Part shown: piece by piece, positions 35,248 to 45,406 of the stretch
Layout: each line of letters starts with the position of its first letter
Position numbering within the stretch: the stretch's first letter is position 1
NCBI RefSeq assembly: GCF_014697105.1
Contig: NZ_JACJRF010000005.1
Location: forward strand, 124,001-188,000
Direction of reading: 5' to 3'
Length of the DNA: 64,000 nt
Origin: Anabaena subtropica FACHB-260
GTDB taxonomy: Bacteria > Cyanobacteriota > Cyanobacteriia > Cyanobacteriales > Nostocaceae
Notes under the pieces: generated by a model
The model's input: only the letters and a program-made list of their open reading frames with translations
Databases searched by the model: none
Told to the model about the DNA's origin: nothing
Program-made: the position numbers and the translations under genes

Positions 35248-35523
35248 GTGCTGACAAACCTGCTGTGCTTTTTGCTTTTGGCATATATATAAATGAGGGA
35301 ATTTAATAGTAAATTTTCCATTAGTCTCTGGTTGTAGCCATTGCTGTAGATGGTAGATTCTTGTACTAGTGGCAGCAACTAGAGCCAAGAGCCATAGGGC
35401 AAGATTCCTAGACCACCTGAAAACCCACAGACATCCGCTTAATACTGCGTTAGTAGCTAGCTTTGATGGATGATCTAAATTTTCTTTAACATCTGGTTGG
35501 AAAATCAATATTAATAGTAGCAT
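35248..35523 (-). other. Open N-terminal extension in frame with short kaiA
   Basis: From ATG 35523 the frame runs without a stop into kaiA, which would give a 197-residue protein. The extra 92 residues do not look like the pseudo-receiver domain of long KaiA. They contain a hydrophobic, Trp-rich stretch (residues 26-51, LWVFRWSRNLALWLLALVAA). It may be a decayed N-terminus, an upstream regulatory region that happens to be open, or a real membrane-associated extension. Confidence 0.4.
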
Positions 35524-36175
35524 TTACATACTTGTATATTTTTGCAATCACCATAACCCATAGAGGAATCATAGTTAGTGAAAATAATTGGTGTTTTTTA
35601 AATTTAGTATGTCATTGCTAAATTATGCTCTGTGTCGAAACATAGAGCTAAAACTATCTACTCAGTCGTCTATGTATATAGTGAATGAGTAAAATGATTA
35701 CAGGTTGTTAAGCTGCTCGTTGTCAAGAATACCTTAGCCAATTCATGATTTACAAATGTATATCTATCTAAATAGAGATTTCTTATTCTGCTCCCTGATA
35801 AGATACTTAAACCAAATTAAAGTATTGTCGCATTCTCAATCATTATAATTCCTCAAGGTTCTAAAGCGAATGTTTAGAGCCATAATTGTCTTAGCTCTCA
35901 CTATCGATAAAAATTGAACCACCTGTAGAAATCTGGTGTGCTGATCATGCCAGAGTTTAAAGGAGCAAAGGAAAATGTCACCACTCTGAAAACTAATGAA
36001 TTCAAACAGTAGTGTTCGAGAGAACCAAATCTATTCTTTCGATAGTGTTAAAGCTCTACCAAAATTGCTTATATGAGTCTTCTTAGAGGATATTGCTTCA
36101 GGCACTAACATCATCTGCTCCATTGCTGATGGTGGAGCCAGAGGCTTTCATAGGAAGAATGACCCCCAAAGCCTT
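35524..36175. other. Divergent region between kaiA and the clock-adjacent kinase
   Basis: 652 bp, AT-rich, no gene seen. It must hold the kaiABC promoter and the promoter of the plus-strand hybrid kinase. No HIP1 site or long palindrome was recognised. Confidence 0.5.
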
Positions 36176-39100
36176 ATGTCAATGTTACATTATCCGCTTT
36201 ATGAATTTCTAGCAAATGTAACCAGTTGCTTAGAAACAAGTACTCTGGCAATGGTGCTGGAGATTTTTGAGCAAAAACAATGTGATGGGCAAAACCCCGC
36301 CTTCGGCGTTGGCGTTCCGCCCAGCGTAGCTGATCGCTTGATGATAGTAAATGAGCAGCAATACCCCATTGGGTTGCTGCACTCTGGAGTGCTGGCACAA
36401 AAATTTTTAGCAGCCACAGGGGATGAATTATTTTTAAACTTACAACAGCCACTGTCAACCTTTGCTCAAGCCTTAATTGAACCAATACAGATATTACCAG
36501 CCAGCGATACTGTAGAGCAATTAGCTATATTTTGGCGGTATAACCAAGCCAATAACATAGAATCGGCTCTAGTGGATGGGAATGGTAAATTTTTAGGGCT
36601 ACTCAATAATGTACGCCTGTTGGCGGTATTAGCCAAAGAGCAAAGTCAGAGTACTACCTCTAGCTTAAATAATGTAAATGAGTCTAGTTTTAGGCGATCA
36701 GCTACAGTGGGCGGAACGCCATCTCTACGTTCCCTGCGGGACGCTGCGCGAACGCGTAGCGAGTCGGAAACAGAGGCTGCGCAAACGCCTAGAAATAATC
36801 AACTCCAACCATTGGTACAGTTATTAGAGCGTCTACCTTGGCCTTTGATGTTGCAAACGAGTACGGGTGAAGTACTCACACAAAATTTAGCTTGGTGGCA
36901 ACAGTTGGGAGCGTTGAAAGACCCAGAGGGAGTGCGCCAACAAGTTGAAGCAATCTTAGCAGCGACGCGGATCAAACAGCCAGAATACGTTGGACAAAAA
37001 ACCGTTACGGCATCAAATCATCATAAAGGTTATGAGCAAGTAGGAGAGGAGTTAGCTCAAATACCAGCTACAGGTTTGCTCCCCCTATCACCTTATGAAC
37101 CAGCCACAAGTGCAAAAACGACCTCCAATCGGTGCTTTTTAGATACGCAAATGGGTACTTGTACCTGTGTTGTCGAAGTGCAGAACGGTCAGGAGCGAGT
37201 ATGGCAGTTTGCGAAAATTCCTTTAGATAACACTGATTTAAAACTACCCCACACCGATGATTTATGGTTGGTGTTGGCGACTGATGTCACAGAACAACAG
37301 CAACTTTGTAAAGAACTGGCGGCGAAAAATGCCGACCTCATTCAATTAAATCGCCTCAAAGATGAATTTTTAGCTTGTATAAGTCATGAATTGAAGACAC
37401 CTTTAACGGCAGTTTTGGGCTTATCGCGGTTGCTAGTAGATCAGCAATTGGGAGAACTCAACGAACGTCAAGCGCGTTATGCGGGGTTAATTCATCAAAG
37501 CGGTCGCCACCTGATGAGTGTGGTGAATGACATTTTGGACTTAACTCGGATGGAAACAGGTCAAATGGAACTGACCCCAGTCCCAGTTAGCATTCGCTCT
37601 GTGTGCGATCGCGCGCTCTTGGAAGCCAAAGCGATCCATAATCAAACTAGCAAAACCTCTGGCACACAAGCTACCCGCCCATCTACCCCTGAATTTACTC
37701 TATCAATTGAACTGGACTTAGACCAGATCGTGGCAGATGAATTGCGCTTGCGCCAAATGCTGGTTCACCTATTGTCTAACGCTTTCAAATTTACAGAAAT
37801 AGCCGGCGAAATTGGTTTGCGAGTGAGTCATTGGGAAGGATGGATTGCCTTTACAGTTTGGGATACAGGTATTGGTATTCCCGAACATCAACAACATCTC
37901 ATCTTTCAAAAGTTTCAACAATTAGAAAATCCCCTCACCCGTCAATTTGAAGGTACAGGTTTAGGATTGGTCTTGACTAGGGCTTTAGCTCGTCTCCACG
38001 GTGGTGATGTGAGCTTTTTGTCACGGGAAGGCAAAGGTAGTCAATTTACCCTACTTTTACCACCTAGTCCACCAAGTACTGGTTTTACTGAGTCAGAGGT
38101 GGGAATAGAAGATGTCCCCGCACCAAACACCAACCTAAGAAATCGGGTAACAAATACTGGGCAAAACCACACTATCAGCTGCCAAAGGTTAGTTCTAGTC
38201 GTCGAAGCAGTAGCCCGATATATTGAAGAGTTGACCGACCAACTCAAAAGTTTAGGTTATCGAGTAGTAATTGCTCGCTCAGGAACAGAAGCTGTAGAAA
38301 AAGCCCGACGATTACAGCCGAAAGCGATTTTTGTCAATCCCCTGTTACCTCTGCTATCGGGTTGGGATGTACTAACCTTGCTGAAATCTGATAGTGCAAC
38401 TCACCACATCCCTGTAATTGTCACTGCCACAGGAGCCGAAAAAGATATAGCATTTACTAATCGAGCTGATGGTTTTTTAAGCTTGCCAGTAGAGCAGCCA
38501 TCCCTGACACCATTATTAGAAAAGTTATGTGGCAAAGCAAAGGTGCAGTCACCAGGTTCAGATACTAGTGAAAAGACTCAAGCCAAAAAAACACTGCGGA
38601 TTCTCAGATTAGTCGATGCTGAATTGGAATCCATCAATCCCCATCCTTCACTACAAGAACATCGTGTCATTGAAGTAGATGACCTAGACCAAGCAGAACT
38701 TTTGGCAAGGGTTTGGCAATTTGATGTAATTTTATTGGATGTAGAAACCTCTTTAGCCCAAATCTACCTACAAGAATTAACTCAGCATCCCCGATTGGCA
38801 GCTTTACCATTAGTGACTTGTGATGTAGAAACTACTTTGGCTGCTTCCCAAATTCCTGGTCTTTCTGTGTTTCCTTGTTTAATACCTTTCGGTAAAAACC
38901 ACAACAGTGAGCCACAACAAGGCAAAATAGATCCTCTGCTATCAGTACTCCAAATTGCTTCTGGTATTTGCTATCCACCAAGTATCTTTGTCGTAGATTT
39001 AGCCATGCTAGAGGATCTACCACAAACTAGACGCAAACTAGCCAAGAGTTATGCTACAGAGAAAAAAGCCGCACTCGCTGGGAAAGTTGCGAAACGGGGA

Positions 39101-39496
39101 ACTGAATGGTTCCAAGCTTTAGTTCAGTACTTACAAACAGCTGGGTTAAAAGCAACAATGGCGCGTTGTTGGGCAGAAGTATTACAACAAATGCGTCACC
39201 ACAGCGTAGATTTATTGCTGATTTGTTTAGGAGAGTCAGCTATTCATCCAGAAGTGGTGAAAGCATTGCAAGCCTTAGAAGATTTACCATTCGATTTGCC
39301 GCCAATTTTAGTCATTGACCAACAATTAAGTCGGACTCAACTTAGTTCTCGCAGTAAGCCAAGTCTTAGCAAAAAGCATGAATCGGCATCCATCACGGCA
39401 GTTGTACAAGCGATCGCCACCCAAATTGTACCTCGATCTATTTCAATGGAAGACTTGTTAACTCAGATTCATCAGAATTTGAGGTTTAATGAATAG
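36176..39496 (+). CDS. CBS-PAS hybrid histidine kinase with degenerate receivers, next to kaiABC
   Basis: This is a 1106-residue cytoplasmic protein. Residues ~15-160 look like a CBS pair; a PAS-like region (about 215-385, LERLPWPLMLQTSTGEVLTQN) follows. HisKA has DEFLACISHELKTPLTAVLG with His404; the HATPase domain has NAFKFT, DTGIGIP and GTGLGLVL. Three receiver-like domains follow (about 670-790, 810-920, 955-1080). In the first the phospho-acceptor Asp is replaced by Asn721 (FVNPLLPLLSGWD); the second keeps Asp855 (LLDVE) but lacks the acidic pair; the third lacks it. Two repeat-derived insertions interrupt the gene in frame. Its position beside the clock genes and the pseudo-receivers recall CikA, but the domain order differs. 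Confidence 0.85.
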   Translation: MSMLHYPLYEFLANVTSCLETSTLAMVLEIFEQKQCDGQNPAFGVGVPPSVADRLMIVNEQQYPIGLLHSGVLAQKFLAATGDELFLNLQQPLSTFAQALIEPIQILPASDTVEQLAIFWRYNQANNIESALVDGNGKFLGLLNNVRLLAVLAKEQSQSTTSSLNNVNESSFRRSATVGGTPSLRSLRDAARTRSESETEAAQTPRNNQLQPLVQLLERLPWPLMLQTSTGEVLTQNLAWWQQLGALKDPEGVRQQVEAILAATRIKQPEYVGQKTVTASNHHKGYEQVGEELAQIPATGLLPLSPYEPATSAKTTSNRCFLDTQMGTCTCVVEVQNGQERVWQFAKIPLDNTDLKLPHTDDLWLVLATDVTEQQQLCKELAAKNADLIQLNRLKDEFLACISHELKTPLTAVLGLSRLLVDQQLGELNERQARYAGLIHQSGRHLMSVVNDILDLTRMETGQMELTPVPVSIRSVCDRALLEAKAIHNQTSKTSGTQATRPSTPEFTLSIELDLDQIVADELRLRQMLVHLLSNAFKFTEIAGEIGLRVSHWEGWIAFTVWDTGIGIPEHQQHLIFQKFQQLENPLTRQFEGTGLGLVLTRALARLHGGDVSFLSREGKGSQFTLLLPPSPPSTGFTESEVGIEDVPAPNTNLRNRVTNTGQNHTISCQRLVLVVEAVARYIEELTDQLKSLGYRVVIARSGTEAVEKARRLQPKAIFVNPLLPLLSGWDVLTLLKSDSATHHIPVIVTATGAEKDIAFTNRADGFLSLPVEQPSLTPLLEKLCGKAKVQSPGSDTSEKTQAKKTLRILRLVDAELESINPHPSLQEHRVIEVDDLDQAELLARVWQFDVILLDVETSLAQIYLQELTQHPRLAALPLVTCDVETTLAASQIPGLSVFPCLIPFGKNHNSEPQQGKIDPLLSVLQIASGICYPPSIFVVDLAMLEDLPQTRRKLAKSYATEKKAALAGKVAKRGTEWFQALVQYLQTAGLKATMARCWAEVLQQMRHHSVDLLLICLGESAIHPEVVKALQALEDLPFDLPPILVIDQQLSRTQLSSRSKPSLSKKHESASITAVVQAIATQIVPRSISMEDLLTQIHQNLRFNE
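36287..36334. repeat. 48-bp in-frame repeat insertion with TGAT duplication
   Basis: A GC-rich segment separates CGATG-type coding DNA inside the CBS region; TGAT occurs immediately before it (36283-36286) and at its end (36331-36334), as expected for a target duplication. It adds 16 codons (GQNPAFGVGVPPSVAD). Its half GGCGTTCCGCCCAGCGTAGC recurs inverted at 36694-36720. Confidence 0.75.
36690..36791. repeat. About 100-bp in-frame repeat insertion in the kinase linker
   Basis: The segment is bounded by TAGGCG and CGCCTA and contains CCCTGCGGGACGCTGCGCGA and CGCGTAGCGAGTC, the words of a common Nostoc palindromic repeat. It encodes a Ser/Arg/Glu-rich stretch (about residues 172-206) between the CBS and PAS-like regions. 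Part of it is an inverted 25/27 match to 36311-36337. Confidence 0.75.
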
Positions 39497-39552
39497 TAAA
39501 TTGGTGATGGGTAAACTGTAAGTATTTTTGTCTGAATTAATTATCGAATTAC

Positions 39553-40563
39553 TTAAGCGACACCAACTAGGGAATTAAAGAACAATTCTTGCTGACGCAT
39601 TTCCCAGTTGAGGGTAGTGTAGACAATTTGGTCTAGGTTATTATACTTTGGTTGCCAACCGAGTACTTGCCGGATTTTATCGCCACAAGCAGTCACACAA
39701 ACAGGATCACCCGCCCGGCGCTCTGCTTCAATTACCGGAAAATCTACGCCAGAAATTACCTTCACCCGTTCGATGACTTGACGGACACTGTAGCCTTGTC
39801 CATAACCACAGTTGAGAATTTGGCTTTCCTTACCTTGCTGTAGATAGGCTAAAGCATCCAAATGTGCTGTTGCTAGGTCTTCTACATGAATGTAGTCTCT
39901 AATGGCCGTTCCATCTGGCGTGGGAAAATCTGTACCAAAAATTTTTACTCCCAATCTGCGTTTGAGTGCAGCGTCACAGGTGACACGAATTAAATGAGAT
40001 GCGTCTTTTGTCATCTGTCCCAATCGCCCACCAGGTTCAGCCCCGGCAACATTAAAGTAACGTAGAATTACGTACCGCAGATCAGAAGCCTTGGCGTAGT
40101 CACGAATTAACCATTCACAAGAAAGTTTTGTTCGTCCATAGGGGTTAATCGGTTCAGTTGGTGTGGCTTCAGTCACTGGGCTAGCTTCTGGTTGTCCATA
40201 GACTGCGGCTGTACTGGAAAAGATGATTTGATTCACACCTACATCGTTGCAACAACGGAGTAAATTCAGGGTGTTGCGGGTGTTGTTGGCGTAGTAGTCT
40301 AGGGGACGAGCCACAGATTCAGGGACATTCAGGCTGGCGGCGAAGTGTAACACTGCGGCAAATTCATGTTGGCGAAAGACTTGGGAAAGAGATTCAGAAT
40401 CTTTTAAATCACCAATAATTAACTCACCATGTAGTACGGCTTGGGGTGAACCTGTAGAGCAGTTGTCATACACCACAACATCGTAGCCTGCTTCGCCCAA
40501 CTGACGAACTACATGAGAGCCAATGTAGCCTGCACCACCAGTAACTAAAACTTTTTGATTCAT
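39553..40563 (-). CDS. galE: UDP-glucose 4-epimerase
   Basis: The 336-residue enzyme interconverts UDP-glucose and UDP-galactose. NAD-binding VTGGAGYIGSHVVRQL opens the protein; catalytic YxxxK appears as YGRTK and the Ser/Thr block as FSSTAAVYGQP. The signature RYFNVAGAEPGGRLGQ is typical of bacterial GalE. Its ATG overlaps the stop of the initiating phosphotransferase gene by 4 nt, so the two form an operon that supplies and transfers the first sugar of a polysaccharide. Confidence 0.95.
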   Translation of the reverse strand: MNQKVLVTGGAGYIGSHVVRQLGEAGYDVVVYDNCSTGSPQAVLHGELIIGDLKDSESLSQVFRQHEFAAVLHFAASLNVPESVARPLDYYANNTRNTLNLLRCCNDVGVNQIIFSSTAAVYGQPEASPVTEATPTEPINPYGRTKLSCEWLIRDYAKASDLRYVILRYFNVAGAEPGGRLGQMTKDASHLIRVTCDAALKRRLGVKIFGTDFPTPDGTAIRDYIHVEDLATAHLDALAYLQQGKESQILNCGYGQGYSVRQVIERVKVISGVDFPVIEAERRAGDPVCVTACGDKIRQVLGWQPKYNNLDQIVYTTLNWEMRQQELFFNSLVGVA

Positions 40564-41969
40564 CTACCTTTACCTAGTAATACTACTCGAATGGTCTTCA
40601 GTGCGATCGCTAAATCCAAAGCTAGAGAATAATTTTTGATGTAGTAGAGGTCATAAGCTAACTTTTCGTAAGCATCTTCTACGGATGCACCGTAGGGATA
40701 CATCACCTGCGCCCAGCCTGTAATTCCTGGTTTGACTACATAACGCAAGTCATAGTAGGGAATTTCTTGGCGCAATTTGACATCAAATTCTGGTCTTTCT
40801 GGACGGGGGCCAATCAGGCTCATTTCTCCCCAAAGAACGTTTAATATTTGGGGTAATTCATCGATTCTTGTTATGCGTAACCAGCGCCCTACTCTAGTAA
40901 TTCGCGGGTCTTGTTTATCTGCCCACTGCACCCCTCGTTTTTCGGCATCTTGATACATGGAGCGAAATTTATAAACTTTAAAAGGTTTGCCTTCCAAACC
41001 AGTCCGTATTTGGGCATAGAATACTGGGCCGGGACTATCTAACTTAATTGCTAGGGCTGCCAGTAACATCAAGGGAGATAAGAAGACAAATAAACAGCAA
41101 CTCAGAATCATGTCTACTAGGCGCTTGAGCTTTTGGCTAATGCTGTCAGCCGTTAAATTGAACCCTGCACCAAAAGCCAGCCAGTTATCTTGAAGCAGAG
41201 ATGAGGGGAGTTTGTACCACAAGGTTTCACAAATATCGGGAAGACCGTAGATGGAGACACCAGATAAGCGTAACTGCATCAACTGCTGCATTTGGACATC
41301 AGATAATTCTGTTGGAGTTGCTACTACTACCCCTGACCAAGCTTGTTGGCTCCATTCGGTTAATTCATGAAGATTCCCTACAGAAACTCGATGATTTTCT
41401 GTTAACTCATTAGTGTTCTGTTCTCCCGTTGTCAGAAAAATCAAGCGCCCTAAGGAACTGCGTTCCAGAAAAGTTTTGCCAAAGAGAATGGCTTTTTGAC
41501 CTGCGCCTAAGATTAGCCAACGACTGTGTTGAGCTTGTGATTTTGCCCACTGTGCCGCCCCTATTCTGGATGCCATAGCCCAGATGGTAAATAACCCTAA
41601 GCTGGGAAGCAAAATTCCCCGTTTCAAAAGTAGGTCTTTTGCCCAAATACCAGAACAATAAATCAGGGCTGCAATGATAGCAGCCACTACAAAATTACTA
41701 ATCAAAATCCGGGCTGGAGCGCGTAAACCTGCTATTTGGGTATCTGGATGGTAAGTATCTGCTAAATACAAACCTGTGAGAACTAGGAAGAAAAATACAT
41801 AAATTAAAGGGTCAAAACCATTCAAATTTTGACCCAATCGCAACCATAAACAGATGGAAAAACTCAACAATAAACCCAAAATATCCCCTAATAACAGTAA
41901 TACGCAGAGGATGTTACGAGTTTGAAGTGAATCATTGATTTTTTTACCAGCAGCAAGAGTAATAACCAT
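40560..41969 (-). CDS. Polyprenyl-phosphate hexose-1-phosphate transferase (WbaP-type)
   Basis: The 469-residue membrane enzyme starts polysaccharide synthesis by putting a sugar-1-phosphate on undecaprenyl phosphate. Residues 20-165 hold several membrane helices, a Rossmann-like region ([17 protein letters not shown]) follows, and the C-terminal sugar-transferase domain (about 265-469) is complete: [68 protein letters not shown] and [11 protein letters not shown]. HepC of heterocyst envelope polysaccharide is of this family. It shares an ATGA overlap with galE and is divergent from the Wzc-type gene. Confidence 0.93.
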   Translation of the reverse strand: MVITLAAGKKINDSLQTRNILCVLLLLGDILGLLLSFSICLWLRLGQNLNGFDPLIYVFFFLVLTGLYLADTYHPDTQIAGLRAPARILISNFVVAAIIAALIYCSGIWAKDLLLKRGILLPSLGLFTIWAMASRIGAAQWAKSQAQHSRWLILGAGQKAILFGKTFLERSSLGRLIFLTTGEQNTNELTENHRVSVGNLHELTEWSQQAWSGVVVATPTELSDVQMQQLMQLRLSGVSIYGLPDICETLWYKLPSSLLQDNWLAFGAGFNLTADSISQKLKRLVDMILSCCLFVFLSPLMLLAALAIKLDSPGPVFYAQIRTGLEGKPFKVYKFRSMYQDAEKRGVQWADKQDPRITRVGRWLRITRIDELPQILNVLWGEMSLIGPRPERPEFDVKLRQEIPYYDLRYVVKPGITGWAQVMYPYGASVEDAYEKLAYDLYYIKNYSLALDLAIALKTIRVVLLGKGR

Positions 41970-42728
41970 GTTTGTAGGTTACTAAAAGTTTCCAAGATTA
42001 CGGGATATATATGACAAGATGAGATGCAGTAAATAATTACCCTGAAACTATTAGTATTCAATTTCAAAAAGATTGAAAATTAGTCAGTATACTGAAGATG
42101 ATAAATCGAAAATAAATAGCGTGATTCTAATACCCAAAAAGTGAATCTTTGTAAATTTTTCAAAAAATAGTCCATTTTTTTGAAAGTAACTTACTAACTG
42201 TTTATTTTTAATCCTAGTGGTGGCAGTATAGCCATGTGGATATTACGTAAATATTGGATTTTATTTAATAGATTCTTCAATAAATTATTTTAAAAAAATA
42301 TAAAAAATAATAACGGTTATGTTGTGGGCTGACGCACCTTAGATTGTTGGTGGTGTATCGCGCAGCGCAACACACCCTACACTCAATTTGTCTTTATATA
42401 GTTATAAATATTCGCGCCTCGCTACTTCTATATAAATAAGCTCTAAATGAATTGACCTACAAATAACAGTGAAAATACGTAGGCTTTTTTGAATAAAAGG
42501 CTTCATAATCTTTTATTAAATCTTTGTCGATTCACTCAAAATCAGGTTGCACTCTATCAGTATCAGTTATTCGGACAATAAAGTTGGCTCGTAGTCAGGG
42601 CTACCCTGTGGGAACGCTACGCGAATAGTCCTAAAAAAGGGCTAAAGCCATGACTACAAACTTTTGATTGTTTATTTGTTAAACCGTTCTACTTAGTAGT
42701 ATCAATATTTAGGGTATTATCTGAAACT
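41970..42728. other. Divergent region inside the polysaccharide locus
   Basis: 759 bp without a supported gene. It holds two repeat remnants: GTGTATCGCGCAGCGCAACA to ACACCCTAC (42352-42380) and CCCTGTGGGAACGCTACGCGAA (42606-42627), the second related to the insertion at 36690-36791. The rest is AT-rich and should carry both promoters. Confidence 0.55.
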
Positions 42729-44939
42729 ATGCCTTCTAATCAAGACGATCAAGACCTGATTAATTTCCAACAGTATTGGCTGACTGTCAAAAGACGCTGG
42801 TTCCTGATAGCAACCATTATGGGGTCTGTCTTTGGAGTTACAGGATTAGTTACTTTTAGTCAAAAACCAATTTACGAAGCCGAGGGTAAACTTCTTTTCA
42901 ATAAGCAAAGTGGCGTTTCTTCCCTGACAGGCGTAAGTGAGCAACTGGGACAACTCAGTGGGGTGACAAATTCCTCAAACCCTTTGGAAACTGAAGCAGA
43001 AATCATTCGCTCCCATCCCATCACTCAAAAAACTATTGCTGATTTACAGCTTCAGGATAAGCACGGACAACCTTTAGAAATAGATGATTTTCTGCGTAAC
43101 TTGAAAATTAAAAGTGTCCGAGGGACGGATATTTTACAGTTATCTTATCGTAGTGTTGATCCTGAACAAGCAACAGCGATCGTTAATAGATTGATGAGTG
43201 CTTATCTGGAAAGCAATGTCCGGGTTAACCGTTCCGAGGCTACAGCTGCACGGGAATTTTTAAACAAGCAATTACCTCTAGTTGAGGAGAAAGTCACAGA
43301 GGCGGAAGCAGCACTGCGTCGGTTTAAAGAAAAATATGAGGTTGTTTCTCTAGAAGAAGAAGCCATACAAGGAGTCAAGAGGCTGAATGAATTATCCGGC
43401 CAGATGACTCAACTACGCGCACAGTTGGTTGATGCTAGAACTCGTTCTGGTGCTTTGCAAAATCAATTGGCTTTGAACACAAAGCAAGCTATGGCACTTA
43501 GTACCTTAAGTCAATCCAGAGCAGTCCAACAAGTGCTATCAGAATATCAGAAGGTTCAAGACCAGTTAGCTGTGGAAAGGTCACGATTTACTGATGAACA
43601 CCCAGTTATTGCCAGTTTGTTAAGTAAAGAAGAAGCTCTGAAAGCACAGCTAGAAGGGAGAGTTAGCAAAACTCTTGGTAGTTTACAACCTGTTCCAGAG
43701 CAAGATTTACAAATAGGAGAACTCAAGCAGACTCTCACAGCTAATTTGGTACAGGTGGAAATAGAACGGTTGGGGTTAGAAAATCAAGTTGGTGTATTGA
43801 TGAAGGCCTTTGCACTTTATCAAGCACGTCTCAGAACCATTCCCAAACTGGAACAACAACAGTTACAGCTAAAGCGACAGCTACAGATTGCCCAAACCAC
43901 CTACGAACAAATGCTCAAACGATTGCAAGATGTCGAGGTGGTGGAAAATCAGAATGTGGGTAATGCCAGAATTATATCTGAAGCTTTACTGCCAAAAAGC
44001 CCTGTTTCTCCTCGTATCCTGTTGAATTTGGCACTAGGAGGATTTTTAGGATTTTTCTTAGCTATTGGCGCAGCTTTGTTGCTAGAAGCTGGAGACAAGT
44101 CTGTGAAGACATTAGAAGAAGCCCAACAGTTGTTGGATTATCCTTTGTTGGGTACAATTCCAGTTTTTGATCAAAAAGCTAGGCTGGCTGGTGGTGAGAG
44201 TATTACCGAATTACCTGTACTCAATAACCCTTATTCTTCAGTTAATGCAGCCTTTGAAATGCTCCAGATTAACCTGGGGTTCACTTTTTCTGATAAGGAA
44301 CTGAAGGTAATCGTAGTTAGTAGTTCTGTGATGAATGAGGGTAAATCTTTTATCGCTGCTAATTTAGCGGTAGCAACTGCCCAGATGGGAAAACGGGTGC
44401 TATTGATTGATGCAGATATGCGTCGCCCACGTCAGCATGAAATGTGGAAACAACCCAACATGATGGGGTTAAGTAATGTGTTAGTGGGGCAAGCTACGTT
44501 AGCTGACGTTGCGAAGGAAGTGGTGGTCAATCTAGAATTGCTGACTGCTGGGACTATACCGCCTAACCCGGCTGCACTACTGGATTCACAGCGTATGAAT
44601 GGGTTGCTGAAACAAGCTGCTGAAGAATATGATTGCATAATTATCGATACTCCGCCATTAAGTGTTTTAGCGGATGCTTCGATAGTAGGCAAGATGGCGG
44701 ATGGAATGCTATTGGTTGTACGTCCTGGTGTGGTTAATTCGGCTGCGGCTAAGACTACAAAGACATTACTTGAGCATTCCCGTGTGCCTGTGTTGGGAAT
44801 GGTGGTGAATTGTGTGGCTACTGATAGTAATGACTATAGTTACTACTACTCCCATACAAATACTGGGGAAAATAATTCTGGTAACAAAAATAGGATTAAG
44901 TCCAATTTAAGTAGGATCACTGGATTAAGACTGCTTTAA
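42729..44939 (+). CDS. Wzc-type chain-length determinant/BY-kinase
   Basis: The 736-residue inner-membrane protein controls polysaccharide length and export. The N-terminal Wzz domain starts with helix RWFLIATIMGSVFGVTGLV; a long periplasmic coiled coil (about 170-410) and the second helix (about 425-450, LLNLALGGFLGFFLAIGAAL) follow. The kinase domain has Walker A SSVMNEGKSFIAANLA, Walker A' VLLIDADMRRPR and Walker B CIIIDTPPL. The C-terminus ends in a tyrosine cluster DYSYYYSH, the site of autophosphorylation in BY-kinases. Fusion of both domains is the proteobacterial-type arrangement usual in cyanobacteria. Confidence 0.93.
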   Translation: MPSNQDDQDLINFQQYWLTVKRRWFLIATIMGSVFGVTGLVTFSQKPIYEAEGKLLFNKQSGVSSLTGVSEQLGQLSGVTNSSNPLETEAEIIRSHPITQKTIADLQLQDKHGQPLEIDDFLRNLKIKSVRGTDILQLSYRSVDPEQATAIVNRLMSAYLESNVRVNRSEATAAREFLNKQLPLVEEKVTEAEAALRRFKEKYEVVSLEEEAIQGVKRLNELSGQMTQLRAQLVDARTRSGALQNQLALNTKQAMALSTLSQSRAVQQVLSEYQKVQDQLAVERSRFTDEHPVIASLLSKEEALKAQLEGRVSKTLGSLQPVPEQDLQIGELKQTLTANLVQVEIERLGLENQVGVLMKAFALYQARLRTIPKLEQQQLQLKRQLQIAQTTYEQMLKRLQDVEVVENQNVGNARIISEALLPKSPVSPRILLNLALGGFLGFFLAIGAALLLEAGDKSVKTLEEAQQLLDYPLLGTIPVFDQKARLAGGESITELPVLNNPYSSVNAAFEMLQINLGFTFSDKELKVIVVSSSVMNEGKSFIAANLAVATAQMGKRVLLIDADMRRPRQHEMWKQPNMMGLSNVLVGQATLADVAKEVVVNLELLTAGTIPPNPAALLDSQRMNGLLKQAAEEYDCIIIDTPPLSVLADASIVGKMADGMLLVVRPGVVNSAAAKTTKTLLEHSRVPVLGMVVNCVATDSNDYSYYYSHTNTGENNSGNKNRIKSNLSRITGLRLL

Positions 44940-45406
44940 CTGGTAACTAATTTGGATAAATCAGTGTTTTTTCTGAGGTTATTCAAGATATAGCTTGGGT
45001 AAAGTTATGGGCGAAAGATGAAGTTAATAAAGTTGATTTAGATGCCTAATATAGGACTAGTATTTGATTTTTGAAATACACGCAGGTGTGCTATGCCATA
45101 AGCTAACCCACCTTATCCTAAAGCTGTTGGTGTGTTAGGCGTAAGCCATAACGCACCCTACGCGCAAAACATCTCACAAGTTTATTAACTGCATTTAATC
45201 CTCTTATCCACGGCAAGGCTAAGTTTACATAATTCAACTTTTGCAAAAGTTTATAGTCTAGGGTTGGCTATATCTGCCTTCTGGCACTGATATAAACAAT
45301 AGCTATGGCTTGGCTTTAGATTGTTTTATTACCAGGGAAAGCATATCAACCTTTCTAGATAAGCCATTGTTAGCTAAATTTAGTCTTTTTTAGATAGTTG
45401 AGCTAG
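44940..45406. other. Intergenic region with a hairpin repeat
   Basis: 467 bp without a gene. A family element lies near 45094-45164 (CTATGCCATAAGCTAACCC to GGCGTAAGCCATAACGCACC) and can pair in part. It separates the Wzc-type gene from the flippase and following sugar genes. Confidence 0.55.
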
